From NCBI GenBank assembly GCA_025331125.1, contig JAOALB010000001.1:310001-374000 (forward strand): 64,000 nucleotides of DNA, read 5' to 3'. Within the stretch, counting starts at the first letter, position 1. Each line of letters begins with the position of its first letter. The notes below the pieces were generated by a model. That model was not told where the DNA came from, made no database searches, and saw only the letters and a program-made list of their open reading frames with translations. This document shows, in pieces, positions 22,096-33,771 of this stretch. Source of the DNA: Mycogone perniciosa. Taxonomy: Eukaryota > Ascomycota > Sordariomycetes > Hypocreales > Hypocreaceae. The translations under genes were made by a program, and so were the position numbers.

Positions 22096-24356
22096 CTAGT
22101 AAATTGTCAGTATAACAGAGGCCAGAGGTGTGGTGGTGAACCACGAGGGCGACAGTGACGATGATGGTGGGCAATGCGCAGCGAGACGGCTGGCGGCGAA
22201 ACCCCATTATGGGCCAATGCAGCAGGTCGATAACAATAACAATCCAAGTGTTCGCAGAGCGCAATGGAAAACTGGACGGAAGCGATGGAATTGAAAGACA
22301 TACACGACATTTCGAATCTCGGAGAGCGCTGTGAGACGTCAGTTGCCGGTCGCCAAGACTGGGGGTTCGTGGGAACCGTCTTGGCCGCTGCAGAGGATTT
22401 GGCAGCCGGAGGACGGCGCGCCGACGTGGGAAAGTGCGCAGACGTACACATTCTTCTAAAACATATTTGACCATGAAATGGCAGGCATCATAGACGGGCC
22501 ACCGGCGGCGCGACGGCGAAGAGGCAGCAGTCGAAAAATGTCGATGCAGGACGAGAGGGTGGTGGTAGTAGTAGCAGTAGTGGTAGTGGTGGTGATGAAG
22601 GTGAGTAATTTGGCGTAGGGGGGGCCGAAGTCGAGGTTCTGGAAGGACAGAACAGGGAAGAGCCGGCGACGTCGAGAAACAATGCCAGGTACTCCGTACT
22701 GCTACTGCTTCGTATAGCGCATAGGCGAAGCGGGGCGGCAGCGCGGACGTCGGGAGAATCGGGGAGACGGGGCGTTGCAGGAGGCCTTTTTTCTGTGGCT
22801 TGAAATTCGATCAGAGGACAAGCGAACGCCGTTGTTCCGTTCGAAGGCGCAGAGTGGACAGAACGGAGTGTGGAATCGGTGGCGCGCCCAATTGATGATA
22901 ATCACAGTCACAGTCACAGCACGGGAAAAGAGAGGGAGGAGTCCGGGCGGGTCCCCCAAAAGACGCTGTGCGCACTCAGATAGGAGAGCGACGCTGAGAG
23001 GCTTGCATAGAAGCGATGCTGCGTGCGCTGTTTCTGAAATGCACGGCAGCGCGAGTCGGACGGTCGGTTGCGAGAGGCAGCGGAATAATGAGAGAGGGAG
23101 ATGGATATGGACGATGAGATTATCAGGAGCAAGAGATCAGGGCGCAGACAGGCGAAGAAAAGAATGATGTTTGGAGTGATGCGATAGCAGAGAGCGCGAC
23201 AGCATGCTCGTAGGCTAAAGTACCAGGTACAGGCAGGGCATTCGGTGACGACAAGGTGTTACAATAGGAAGGGCACAGCCGAGTTCAACTGGCGCGGTAC
23301 CTGTACCTTGCAACCGCATCAACGCCAGCCCAAGGAATCTGAAATATGTACAGAGTACTTCGTTTGTGTTTTTGAGAGCCAGACGATGTATTAATGCAGT
23401 GGTCAATCTGGTCCTTATGTTTTAGGCTGCCTACCTATTCTCCATGCATTGATAAGTGTTCCCCTTTCTATCAGTTACGATGCAATCGCAGCATGGCACG
23501 ACACCTTAAGACATGTACCTCTCATATTCCGTACAGGTACATACAATGCACCTGTGTGTGGTGCGGGCTAACTTCCGAATTGGTAAGGCGCCTCATCAAA
23601 CTGAAGGGGAAGCAAGGCCGACATTGTACTTGGAACCTCTAGAGGAAACCCGGGTGTATTCACGGCATGACCGGCACACTCAACTCCGAATATGTATGCC
23701 GACATATTAATGCGAACATACGGAGTACCTTTTCTGCATAGAACGCTTCCATGTGATTAGTGTTATCCCAGCCTCTGAGTTGGTGTGATTCACCGGTTGC
23801 CCCCGTCATTATGGGGTTTCTGTTCCATCAGCAGTGCTACCTCTGTATGCACATGTACAATGCAAATACCATGTATGCAGCAGGCTGCCTCATCTCGGAT
23901 CCGCGTACGGAGTACTCCATACTACTTCGTAAAGCCGGTCTCAAGCACGGAGGAGTAAGTACCCCCGACCCATCAATATTATGTATGAAGTACGGAGTAC
24001 TCCTACGTACATACATAGTATTAATGCTACCTAACAAAAGGCCAAAGCCCCGCGGATTGCTGCACCAAAAGCCAAACAGGGCCCTGACACTAACCCCAAA
24101 GGCCACTAGCAGGTCGATGGCCAAAGCACGGTCTAGGCGCACCTGAAATTCTCCTCAACCAATGTCGTCGTCCCCTTGTTGCGTTGTGCGGTCGATATTG
24201 CGACGGTGGAGAGCGATCGAGGCGCGTTGAGTTGAGTCGGGGAAATGCAAAGGGAACATGGCACATGACTCTGGAGAGGGAGGAGAACGGCGATAAGATG
24301 AGTTCAACATTCACCTAGCCTGTTGGCTTGTTTTCATATCGATCAACTCATATCAT

Positions 24357-24411
24357 ACAAACAACAAACAACAAACAACAAACAGAAAACAAACAGACAG
24401 ACAGACGAACA
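24357..24411. repeat. ACAAACA-type repeat followed by CAGA repeat
   Basis: Four tandem copies of a 7-base CAAACAA unit, then A-rich sequence and a short CAGA tetranucleotide run. No gene is attached. Confidence 0.75.
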
Positions 24412-24616
24412 GCCCCCCCTGGCTTTTTTGCTGATGGATCATTATGCATGGATGGAGTTTTGCCCAGCCCGTCGAATCAGACAGCCACAGAAAAGCTTGT
24501 TCTGCCACCAAAACTCTTAGTGAGTGTTGATCACAGCTTGAAGCAGATACTCGTATTGCTCTCTGGCCCACTGTCAAACTGCGTGGTCTGATCTCGCTGT
24601 CGCCGCCGCCGATGAC

Positions 24617-24642
24617 AATCAATCAGTCAATCAATCAATCAA
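24617..24642. repeat. CAAT-type tetranucleotide repeat
   Basis: About six units of ATCA/CAAT with one G interruption. Confidence 0.8.
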
Positions 24643-24834
24643 GCTCAACGCACCCAGCCGGTCATGGGTTTGCTTATTGAGGCAGAAAGGATGCTGCAGG
24701 CTTCGGACGAATTGGAAGCTGTTGCGAAATTTCGGCTATCCACTTGCTTCCTGCAGGCATCTAGAAATTTAACGCAACGTTGTCCCTTCATCCAACCAAC
24801 TCCTACATTGAGGCACACACACATATACCCTCCA

Positions 24835-24859
24835 CCATAATACTACCTTAGTATTATGG
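24835..24859. repeat. Perfect 11-bp hairpin
   Basis: Arms CCATAATACTA (24835-24845) and TAGTATTATGG (24849-24859) with a 3 nt loop. It is AT-rich and has no U-tract, so it is not an obvious terminator; it could be the core of a small inverted-repeat element. Confidence 0.85.
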
Positions 24860-25244
24860 TGTTCTGACTCCAGTAAGGTAACGTAGGTACCTATGTACAC
24901 AGTACTTTGTACTTTGTGCACATACCTCGAAGCTGCCCCTCCTCCACCCCACGAGCTGAAGTTACTCGCAGTACGGAGTATGTCTCCAGCCATCAACTAA
25001 AGACCACTAAGTACCTGCCAAGTACCCAGGGACATGTTTCCCATCCTGCCCAGTACGTATTGCGAAAGGAGACTTTATGAATCTATGTCGCCAAAAAAGG
25101 AAAGGATTCTATTACTATTACCATCGTATCGACGATCCATATAATTACTTTCTCGTAACTACACAATAATACTCCGTACCCGTAAATAAATGCCCATAAT
25201 AGTCTCCGCCAACAAAGTGTGGCGATGATCCCAGTGATAGTAGG

Positions 25245-25272
25245 ACTTCGTACCCTGTACGGAGTACGAAGT
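25245..25272. repeat. Perfect inverted repeat ACTTCGTAC / GTACGAAGT
   Basis: Nine-base arms at 25245-25253 and 25264-25272 with a 10 nt spacer that contains the related GTACGGA motif. Confidence 0.85.
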
Positions 25273-26678
25273 ACGTATACGCGGTACTGTGACTGTGATT
25301 GTGACTGCTCAAATTCATGCCGTCAGGGTACTCGTGGGGTGCGCAGCTGAGCCACCATGACCACCAAACTTGCAGTCATATTCGGAGCATGCCGCCCAGT
25401 CGATCTGCATCTGACGGGGAAAAACTTGGCACAGGTCTTTTGCAGATTCCTTGTTGGTTGTCAGCTGTGTTTCTGTGGCGGGGTCTTATTACTACTTACG
25501 ACAATATTAAGTATTTATGATGTATAAACGTAGCGGAAGGTAGTACTACTAGTATCTACAGATACTACTCCGTACTCTGTACTATTTACGAGAACATTAT
25601 TCGTAGGATAAACGCCCTACAAGGGAGGACGGAGCGCATAATACTCCGCCCCATTAGTCTACCCGGTGAATCTGTGGGGATACCGGCCTAGTTTAAGCCT
25701 ATCAACTCCGCGAGCATCTTGAACCGTCTTTCTTGAAAAGATAATTTCCCGAACCGTTAAGCCTTCATTGAACGACAGCACCAGAGGTTCCACACATACA
25801 AGTATACTCTCCCAACAGGTACTCGTACATATTAGTATATCCAAGGCCTATTCCATACAATAGTAAGCATAATAAGCATAATATAGTAGCCATGATCTAA
25901 CAGGCGCATATCCTCCCCTCCATCGCCCCAATCCGTGCAACACACACCATGCAAGGAGGTATATATGTGAGTATGTTAAGATGCAATCTTAAGTGTCCAG
26001 CGCATGCCCATTTAGGCAAATTTTCCTTCTTCTCATGTAATACCAACTAGGCGTTTTGACTCATCACAAACAATACACGGATGTCGGAACCCAACCCCGG
26101 TGCATCTCGGTCTCAGGCCGAAAACCCTGGACCTCCGGCAAACACGGCACCTTTAACCCATAAGACAGAAACAAATACGAGTAATCCGTATCGGAGAGGG
26201 GCAGAGGAGTAGTACCAAGATGGGTCGATTAGATGGGTCGATTTCCTATAGATCAGAATATCATGTATAGGGTAGCAACGGTATTTGCCGAGCCTGCATA
26301 TCAAGCACACCAACGGGCGACAAAGACGGACGGCTCATCCTTGATGAAAGACAGCTGGCTCATGCATCTCCGAGGGCCTGAAGCATTGGTACGAGTAGAA
26401 GCGATCAGAAATGCTGGGTCTGGGGATTGACTCATTCGTCCTCTCGTCTCACCTGGTCGTGTTGGCACAGAGCATTCTTTCTCATAAGCAGGGCGATTTA
26501 TTGCATCATAATCAGGTATCATTCTGGGATGGCCATGACGACCATCTGGCCAGTTTCGGGAAATCAGATCATAGCCCCAGATCCACCAAAATGTTGTCTA
26601 AGCCACCTTTTCATCATCATCAAACTAGGGCTCATTCACGCCGCCATCCCCATGGCGTCTCATGCACAGGAGATCCTT

Positions 26679-29596
26679 CTAGTAACCCCAGCCATGTCTA
26701 CCTTCACGACGCTGCCCATCCTCATCATAGTCTCCCTCGTTACGACGTTCGGACTCATCTTCTTCCTGGCCATCATCAAAACGCCTCTCCTGCCGATGTC
26801 CATATCCACCGCCATAATTGTCTTCGTTATCTCGTCCATAACCACCACTGTGACTGCCTTCATGGCGGCGTCCATGGCTACCATTGTTACCATCCTCGTC
26901 CTCACCCTCATCATCGCTCTTACGGTGCCTACGATGATGCTGGTTGTGATGGCCTTCACCATCATCGGACCTGTGGTGGCTGCGGTTGCTTCGGTTGGAG
27001 CCATTGCTGTCGCTCCTACGGTGACCATGGCTTCTACCCTCATAGCCGCTTCCATGGTTATCTTCAGTGGAGCCACCATACTCGCGGCGTTCAGTGTGCT
27101 GCTCGTAGCCACCGTAGGTTGGCTGAGTCTCTGTCCTCTCCTCATAGCCATAACCAGTTGTGTGTCGACCACCGTAAGAATCCTCCTGCTCGTACCGTCG
27201 ATATTCGGACTCACGTCCACCATCGGGATGCTGAGTTTCACTGTATTCAGCTTGACCATATCGATTTCCCTGTCGGCCATACTCTGTTTCCGTTCGGGTA
27301 TAAGAGCCATCTTCGCCTTCATGATAACTAACATCCCTCTCCGTTTCACCTTGGTTGAAGGCACCTCCAAGGATAGAACCTGCAGCAGCACTGAAGAGAC
27401 CGCCAGAGGGATTTTCTCCGCCTTCGTCGTCATGGCGAGTAGATGACGCCCTGTAGCCAGTGTTTTGCTCAACGAGACTCGATATGACGCCCGAAGCACT
27501 CTCAAAAATGGCAGTTGCAGCAACACTGGCGATCTTGTCCTCCATGGTCTCGGGTTCGCCGTACAACTTTCGCATCTTCAGCTTACCGGAGCATCCGTGA
27601 CCATGACCTGTATCATAGACACCCTCCTTGTGATTTTCACCATTGTAGACACCGCCTCGAGAGAGTTTGCGGCGATAGTCCTCACGCTGATCGTCACCCA
27701 TATCGTTCCACCACTCAGTGATGGAGTTAAAAATGAGTTGTCGAGCCTCGCTCGCACCGTCATGACCCATCTCCCGCTGAGCTGGGTGATGCAGGACACC
27801 GTAGATGATGCGATTCAGTAGGCGACCAATGTCGACGGAATCGTCATCAATAGCATCCATGATCTGCGGGACAACCCAGTGGAGCACCTTGGCGGCGGTT
27901 CGACCGGCAACTTCAATCAGGATCTGTGACAATTTTTAGTGTATGAAATTGTGGCTTCCTGCTTGTGTTTTGCTTACGTTGGAGAAGTGATCCTTGGATA
28001 ACATGGAGTGGGTAGGATTAGTGCAATTATCATCATGAAAAACGATGTGCTGCTCCTTCTCGCTGCTTGCGATGATTTCCTCAGACGCTGTCTTGAGCTC
28101 GTTTTTAATCTGTTGGATAAGGGGCAAGATGAAAGGAGCAATGATAGAGAACACAAAAACAGAAAGCTGCTCTTCCAGCTGCTCAACGATTTTTGGGAGA
28201 ACGGGAATTTTCTCAAGGGCGGAAGTTATGCTCTTCATGATGTTGTCGCGGAACTGGATGACGGGCATGATCTGCTGGAAAAGGTTTCCGATGTAGACAG
28301 TGAACTCCTCGGGCTCTCTAGGGGAGACAGACATGTTCTGGCGCTGGGAGGCAGCGGCATTAGCCTGAATCTCGTCAATCTTCTGGCCTTGGTTCTTGTC
28401 CCCAAAGATGCCATCCGGAATCTTGTCAAGGAGATCGCGAAGGTGACTGGTATCGACGGTTTGACTCTGTGTAAGAGTACCCTCGAGCTCGTCAATCTCA
28501 TTCTGAGTCAATTTATCAGAGACTAAGGCCGAGTCAGCAATGAAATAAATAAGTTTCAAGGTAGTGTGAGTCTGTAATAACCTTCTCCGGTAACAGAGTG
28601 CAAAAAGTCAACCCCCCCGAAAGTACCCGTGACAATAGGGTAGACGGTGCTGTGGGCGCCTTGGAGCCGAATCTCGGTGTCACTGCCGCAGTGAGGGAAG
28701 ACATCTCGCTCGCCCATCTCAATGAGAGCAAGTTCACAATAGTTGCTGTGGGCGAAGAAGTCTATCGTAGCGTCGTTAGTGACCATGAAGGATAAAACTC
28801 ATATAGTGCTAGTGAATTGATTGGATGTAAAAGGGGGTTCACAAACCTTCTAAGCAATGGAGACCGGTTCCCATCAGCCGAAGGGCTTCATAGAGGTCGT
28901 CTTTGGTTCCTCGGTGCTTGTATTGACGAGCAAGCTCGATGCATCGGCCAAATAAATTTCTGACATGCCCGGCAGACGTCGTGATGCCGGCTCGCTCGTT
29001 GGCAATGTAATTCTTCATTCCTGACTCTGGATCGACGGCCAGCTCGACTCTCTCATCAACAGGACCTCTCAGACGTGGGTCGTAATCCCGCGCATCCAGA
29101 TTGTCGGCATAATCCTTGGGGTTGTCGATATGGTCTTCGGGGCGATAGCAGCCTAGACGCTCGGCTGTAACTTCAAACTCACCAGAGCCGTATCCGAACG
29201 TGATGAAGCCGAGAACGCAGAGAAGGAGTCGGACGGCCTCAGCCGAGACCATCTTGACAGTTCCCACATCGATGGCCTGGGAGTAGTCGCGCAGCCAGTT
29301 ACCAAAGTAGACTCGTGAAACCGTTCTCTTGTTGAATTTCTTGCCTCCTTTGATGGCCTGAGCCATGGCCAGAGAAAGGAGGGCATCCTCGATGTCGCCA
29401 TGTCTCCCTTCAGAGATTGTGTTAGTCTTGCAAGAGGGGATATACGATATTCCCAAGAAGTCAACGTACAGTTCTGGCCCTCGACCTTGGAAACCGACGC
29501 AATGTTGCCAGCTCCAAAAGCAGCAGCTGGTCGGGCCAAGGCGATAAGAATCACCAGCCCCACCAAGAGGAAGCCATGAGCTCTGAAGTCGATCAT
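26679..29596 (-). CDS. het-c: HET-C heterokaryon incompatibility protein
   Basis: Exons 29596-29470, 29407-28847, 28761-28582, 28522-27978 and 27923-26679 total 2658 nt and encode 885 residues. The first ATG is at 29596. A signal peptide (about 1-27: hydrophobic core LLVGLVILIALA, then AAAFG) is followed by the Het-C domain, with conserved blocks WRHGDIEDALL, YFGNWLRDYSQAID, HCLEDFFAHSNYCE and VLHHPAQREMGHDG, each restored by the splices. From about residue 640 the tail is low-complexity Gly/His/Glu/Arg/Tyr with repeated GGY-like units, the glycine-rich end known in Neurospora HET-C. In Neurospora, differing alleles trigger incompatibility when hyphae fuse, together with the linked HET-domain gene pin-c. 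No intact pin-c is in this window; the AT-rich island upstream is discussed as a finding. Intron 1 ends in AAG. Confidence 0.96.
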
Positions 29597-32500
29597 GGTC
29601 TCGCGCTCCAAGCCTTATCTGCGGCTCAGCACGAAATGTCTGGATAGTGATGTTCTCGACACAGACCAAAGCAGGAAGCCGCTAAGCGGATATCTGGATA
29701 GTGATAACGGAGAACAGAGATGCAAAAGGAGAATAGCTGACGGGAAGGGGATTGCGAGGTGGGGGAGGGGAGAAGAGCAAAAGAGCTTGTAGGCGGGGCA
29801 TTTACGGTAGTTTGAACACGGGAATCTCAGTGGTGCCACCGAATTGTCGGCTCAATCAGCTGCCAGAGGCCGCCAACTCCGGTCTTGGCCATATCTAGCC
29901 ATGTCTGGGACGCCTTGTGAATGGCTAGAGCTCGCAACAGCTCCTCTGTGATGAAGTCATCCCGCAACGCCAGCGGGTTTCAGGCAGTGAGGGGTCCTGA
30001 CATGCTGGTTCAGCTAGCGGTTGAAAATACATGGAGTCTGTGTGTGATTCTCATACAAAGCGCAAGTACCCCATACTCGATACCATTTGGCAATTTCAGC
30101 CACGCAAGGGTGCTGTTGAAACACGATTGGTGGTCGGATAGTTAAGGTTACCCCCAACTTGGTGTTTAATGCGACAACGCATCACGAGGTGCGGTGCTCG
30201 TATCACATAGTCGCACATTCTACGAAGTACTTCGCAGGGATGGATAGTACTGAGACCTTGAAGAAAGGGGAGTGCCATGTGAAAGTGATGCTATGGGTAC
30301 TTCGTATGTGCTTCGACATGAATGGCAGAACAGCGCTCCTCTCCGTATTGTCGCATGCTCTCTAATATCAAACTACGTACTAGCAGTGCCCAGCGCAACG
30401 AAAAATGAAGAATGGAAGGAGATGAGAAGATTACTGAAGTCTAGAAATAGACACATGGGACAAGCCCCGACAGATAATCTTCATTTGAACAGAATTTTAA
30501 CATGGATGGCAATATTAAGCTAGATAAACCGAACGGGATCATCTCCATGATGTCTGGACCGAAGAGGATATTGTGGACAATCCTACATCTCGGACTAAGA
30601 ATCCGAAAACATTTACAGAAATCAGGAAATGCGTGTCGAACATGCTCTTTGGCGCTAGACATATCTATCAATCGTTGGACAGCATGAACCTGCGGTTATA
30701 TGATTGCTGAACCGAAACACCCTTTCGCACAAATATATTGAGCCCATCTATTAATCTTATCGGTGCTATCCATTCAGTATAAAATGACCAAAGTCTGGAA
30801 AACGGAGCTGTTTCTAAACTCTCGGCGGTAGTGACCCGGTTCATCCTCTTCGAAGTCTGGTATCTCGATATCTCGAGGATGAGGAGCAAAATGGCGGCAT
30901 AATGTCAGGGCTACCCCTTTTATAAAATAAATTCTTGTTAGATCAGGAATCTCAACTTCAATAGGTTAGACGCATGGCGATAATGTTTCGTGATGCTGAA
31001 TTGCTCGTACTCGCGACTTTAACAGTTGGGGGGCGCTTAGGTAGCATCGAAGGCCTAGGTATTAATACTACTAAACCTCTCTATCACACGCTTTTACACA
31101 GGCGAGTCATCCTATCCCTAGAATTTGACGAGATATATGTTACTGTTGCCACATACGACCATGGGAAAAGGACTTTGCCAGCCATTAGAAAGGTCACGCC
31201 CGAATCGCCAACCCATCGCCCTACATATAGCCACTCTCAGACGTAGAGTCTGCATCTGCATGCCTAGAGCAAGAACCGCCGCACCTAACAGCAGCGAGCT
31301 GGGATCTGCCTATATGCAAGACGAGACAGGACCAGGAGGCTCGTATCCCCCCGTGCCGAAAAGACAGCATATTGGGAAGTTGGGAATTTCCTCGCCAGTT
31401 TCTGGGCGGACTGGACTGATCCTTTCCGGATAGATTCTTCTGTTGAATGTTCAAATTTTTTTCCATATAAATTTTTTATAAGAAGATGAAAGAATAACCA
31501 GGAGGGAACTAAACATAGCATCTATTGAACTAAAGGCTCTTTGCAACATGTTGGAGTTCGTTTTATATCTTAATAATATTTCTCCCGCCCATCGAGATAT
31601 GTTTCCTACTCGTTTAATCGACAGGAAAGGTCACTAAGTCGACTGGTAATTCGTTTTCTATCGTTAGAGAAATGATGACTGAAGCGTCGTTGTAGATGAT
31701 GGGATGCAGTGAGATATCTATCTATCGCGACCTGCTTGACTACGTGCCAAGAGAGCTTCCATAATTGATGTTCAAGACTCTGAGACAAAATACAGAATAA
31801 TTTCAAGACTTATCGAGGTTAAAGTAATAAGCTGGCATTACAGGAGGAGCATGGGATTTTACATAACGTCTACGAAGGGTGTACAGCAGCAGAGACGCAC
31901 AATAACTTTCCATAACGAAAGCAATATTAAACCCGTACTTGTTACGATGTTGTCGACAGGACGAAGCCATGGAACGGAGAGCCTGGGAGCTACCTAGCTG
32001 TGTTACCGAACCTCTGGGCAGTGGGTTTGTATTGCACGGCTGCTAGTAGATTGGTAACGGTGCCCTCCAGAACACCAATGCCCTATGGTTAGATCGCTGA
32101 AGTGAATGGAACAGCCATCAAATTCCAGGGCGCTAGATGCTGCAAATGCTGTTAAGAGATACAAGACCTGGAGGAGCGCTGACAGGTTGTGATGAGATCT
32201 GGCGCACGTGTGAGGGGCAGCATTGAAGGCGGGGTATTAGAGTGAGAGACGAGATTCAAGAAAAAGAGGGCGATGCCCCATGACCACTGATCTGGGAGCC
32301 CGCCAGCCAGAAATTTTGAACCACAGTGGCTACTTGCCGCTTTTAGCCCACTGAAACTTCAGTGACGGGGGACCGTTCCATCATTGATCATCGTGCTGAG
32401 ATGTACACCAAAAGACCCGACGTTAGCCTTTTTCAAGCTGCAATTGGCTGTCCGGCGTCCAGGCAGCGTAACCACCTGAGCAGCTCTCCAGCGCGCGCCG

Positions 32501-33771
32501 AAAGACGCCATGGCAGGGCCTCTGGCAGGTTCCAGGTCTCCGGAAAGTATCCCCAGAGCAGCGAAGCTGGGGAACATGGTGGTGCTGAGAGCTTTGTTTA
32601 GGGCGCGTATTGCGACCTGTATTCAACAAAATGCATGCACAACTTGGAATCGGATGTCTGGTAGGACCTGATACTGTGGACCGTAAAAAAGAACACAATA
32701 CATCACTGAAAGGACGAGATTGTGTGTATGAGAGGCAATAGCCGAGTACGCACACAGTACATCCATTGGCGATGATGGATGCACCGTGCAGAACAAGTTC
32801 GGGCGCAGAGAAGAGAGAAGAAGAGTGGGGAGGATAGGTTTTGACCGCCCACTGATTGATTAATGGATGATTACTTCGTACAAGGCGGCCGCTCTCGCTG
32901 CTGCTGATGGCATTGATCGGATTAATACCTGGATAGCACCTGTGCACGAACTAGCTACCTAAACGCCGTTACCACTGTAGACGCTGTAGCTTGCGGGATG
33001 GAGTGTTTCTGAAGAGCTTCAAGCACGCGCTGTGATGATGCCAGAGGGTTCGGGAGCTTGCCCAACAGACAGACAGCGTGCAACGGAGCTGGCCCAGCCA
33101 GGTCAATGGCCCTGAGAACTGCCCTACATGAAGCCCTAGCCCGGCGGGCTGTGAGGCCACAGACAGAACAGAGAGAGAGAGGTGCGGGGTTTTTTCAGCA
33201 GGCTCTCTGGCATAGCCCAATTGATCACTGGACTGGCTGATGGACTGGGCGGGCTGTCCTGCGCAAATTTTTTCCTTGCGCGCCAAAAATGCAGAGGCGC
33301 TTAGTGCATTTAACGTACGACCTGGCCTGGAGTGCGTGTGGGAGGGGCAACCAGAAAAAAAAGAGCCCACTGCTGCTGCCGCTTTTGCGCTGATTGCGCA
33401 CAACCCCAAGCACTCCAGCTCAGGTACTTATTTGGCGCACCGCCCACCACCACCACCCACCAGCCCCCGAATTTGTTTTCCCCCGTTCTTCAGCACTCAT
33501 CCCTCCCATCATTCCCCCGAAAACACGGTGCCTGATCCACCACCATTTGCCCTCATCCCGCTATCCAATAAACCTCTTTCAGCGGGCTTCTGGAACAATC
33601 ATCGCAACAGCGCATTTGCACCCCTAGCACTGAGCAGAGAGGCCTAAACGCGACGCAACAAACCCCAATCGCCCGCAACCACACCACAGCTGCGACTCTA
33701 CTCACGTCACAGCACAGCACAGCACTATCGCAATATTCTCCCACTAACCACCACCACCACCATAACGCGCA
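29597..33771. other. Gene-poor, partly AT-rich island with relic-like coding fragments
   Basis: Holds the het-c promoter (29.6-30 kb) and the promoter of the HMG-box gene (about 33.0-33.77 kb, CCACCAC-rich). About 30.1-32.3 kb is clearly AT-richer than the flanks. Three short frames read like protein but do not join: 30524-30711 (+), about 30780-30903 (-) and 31480-31638 (+). I recognise no domain or transposon terminus; a decayed gene is possible. Confidence 0.45.

Larger units (their letters stand above)
22096..26678. other. 4.6 kb intergenic region dense in TACGGAGTA motifs and simple repeats
   Basis: The first few hundred bases must hold the missing 5-prime exon and promoter of the RING ligase. 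The rest has no supported gene. It contains many ACGGAGTAC/GTACTCCGT copies (about 22689, 23720, 23905, 23990, 24970, 25171, 25260, 25567), A-rich CAAACAA repeats at 24357-24384, a CAAT-type tetranucleotide repeat at 24617-24642 and two strong hairpins (24835-24859, 25245-25272). Confidence 0.5.

Noticed and set aside
26411..27526. Long open frames of 288-339 codons on both strands over the het-c tail
   Set aside because: They arise from the repetitive low-complexity codons of the het-c C-terminus; the spliced HET-C frame has a clear family match and the others have none.
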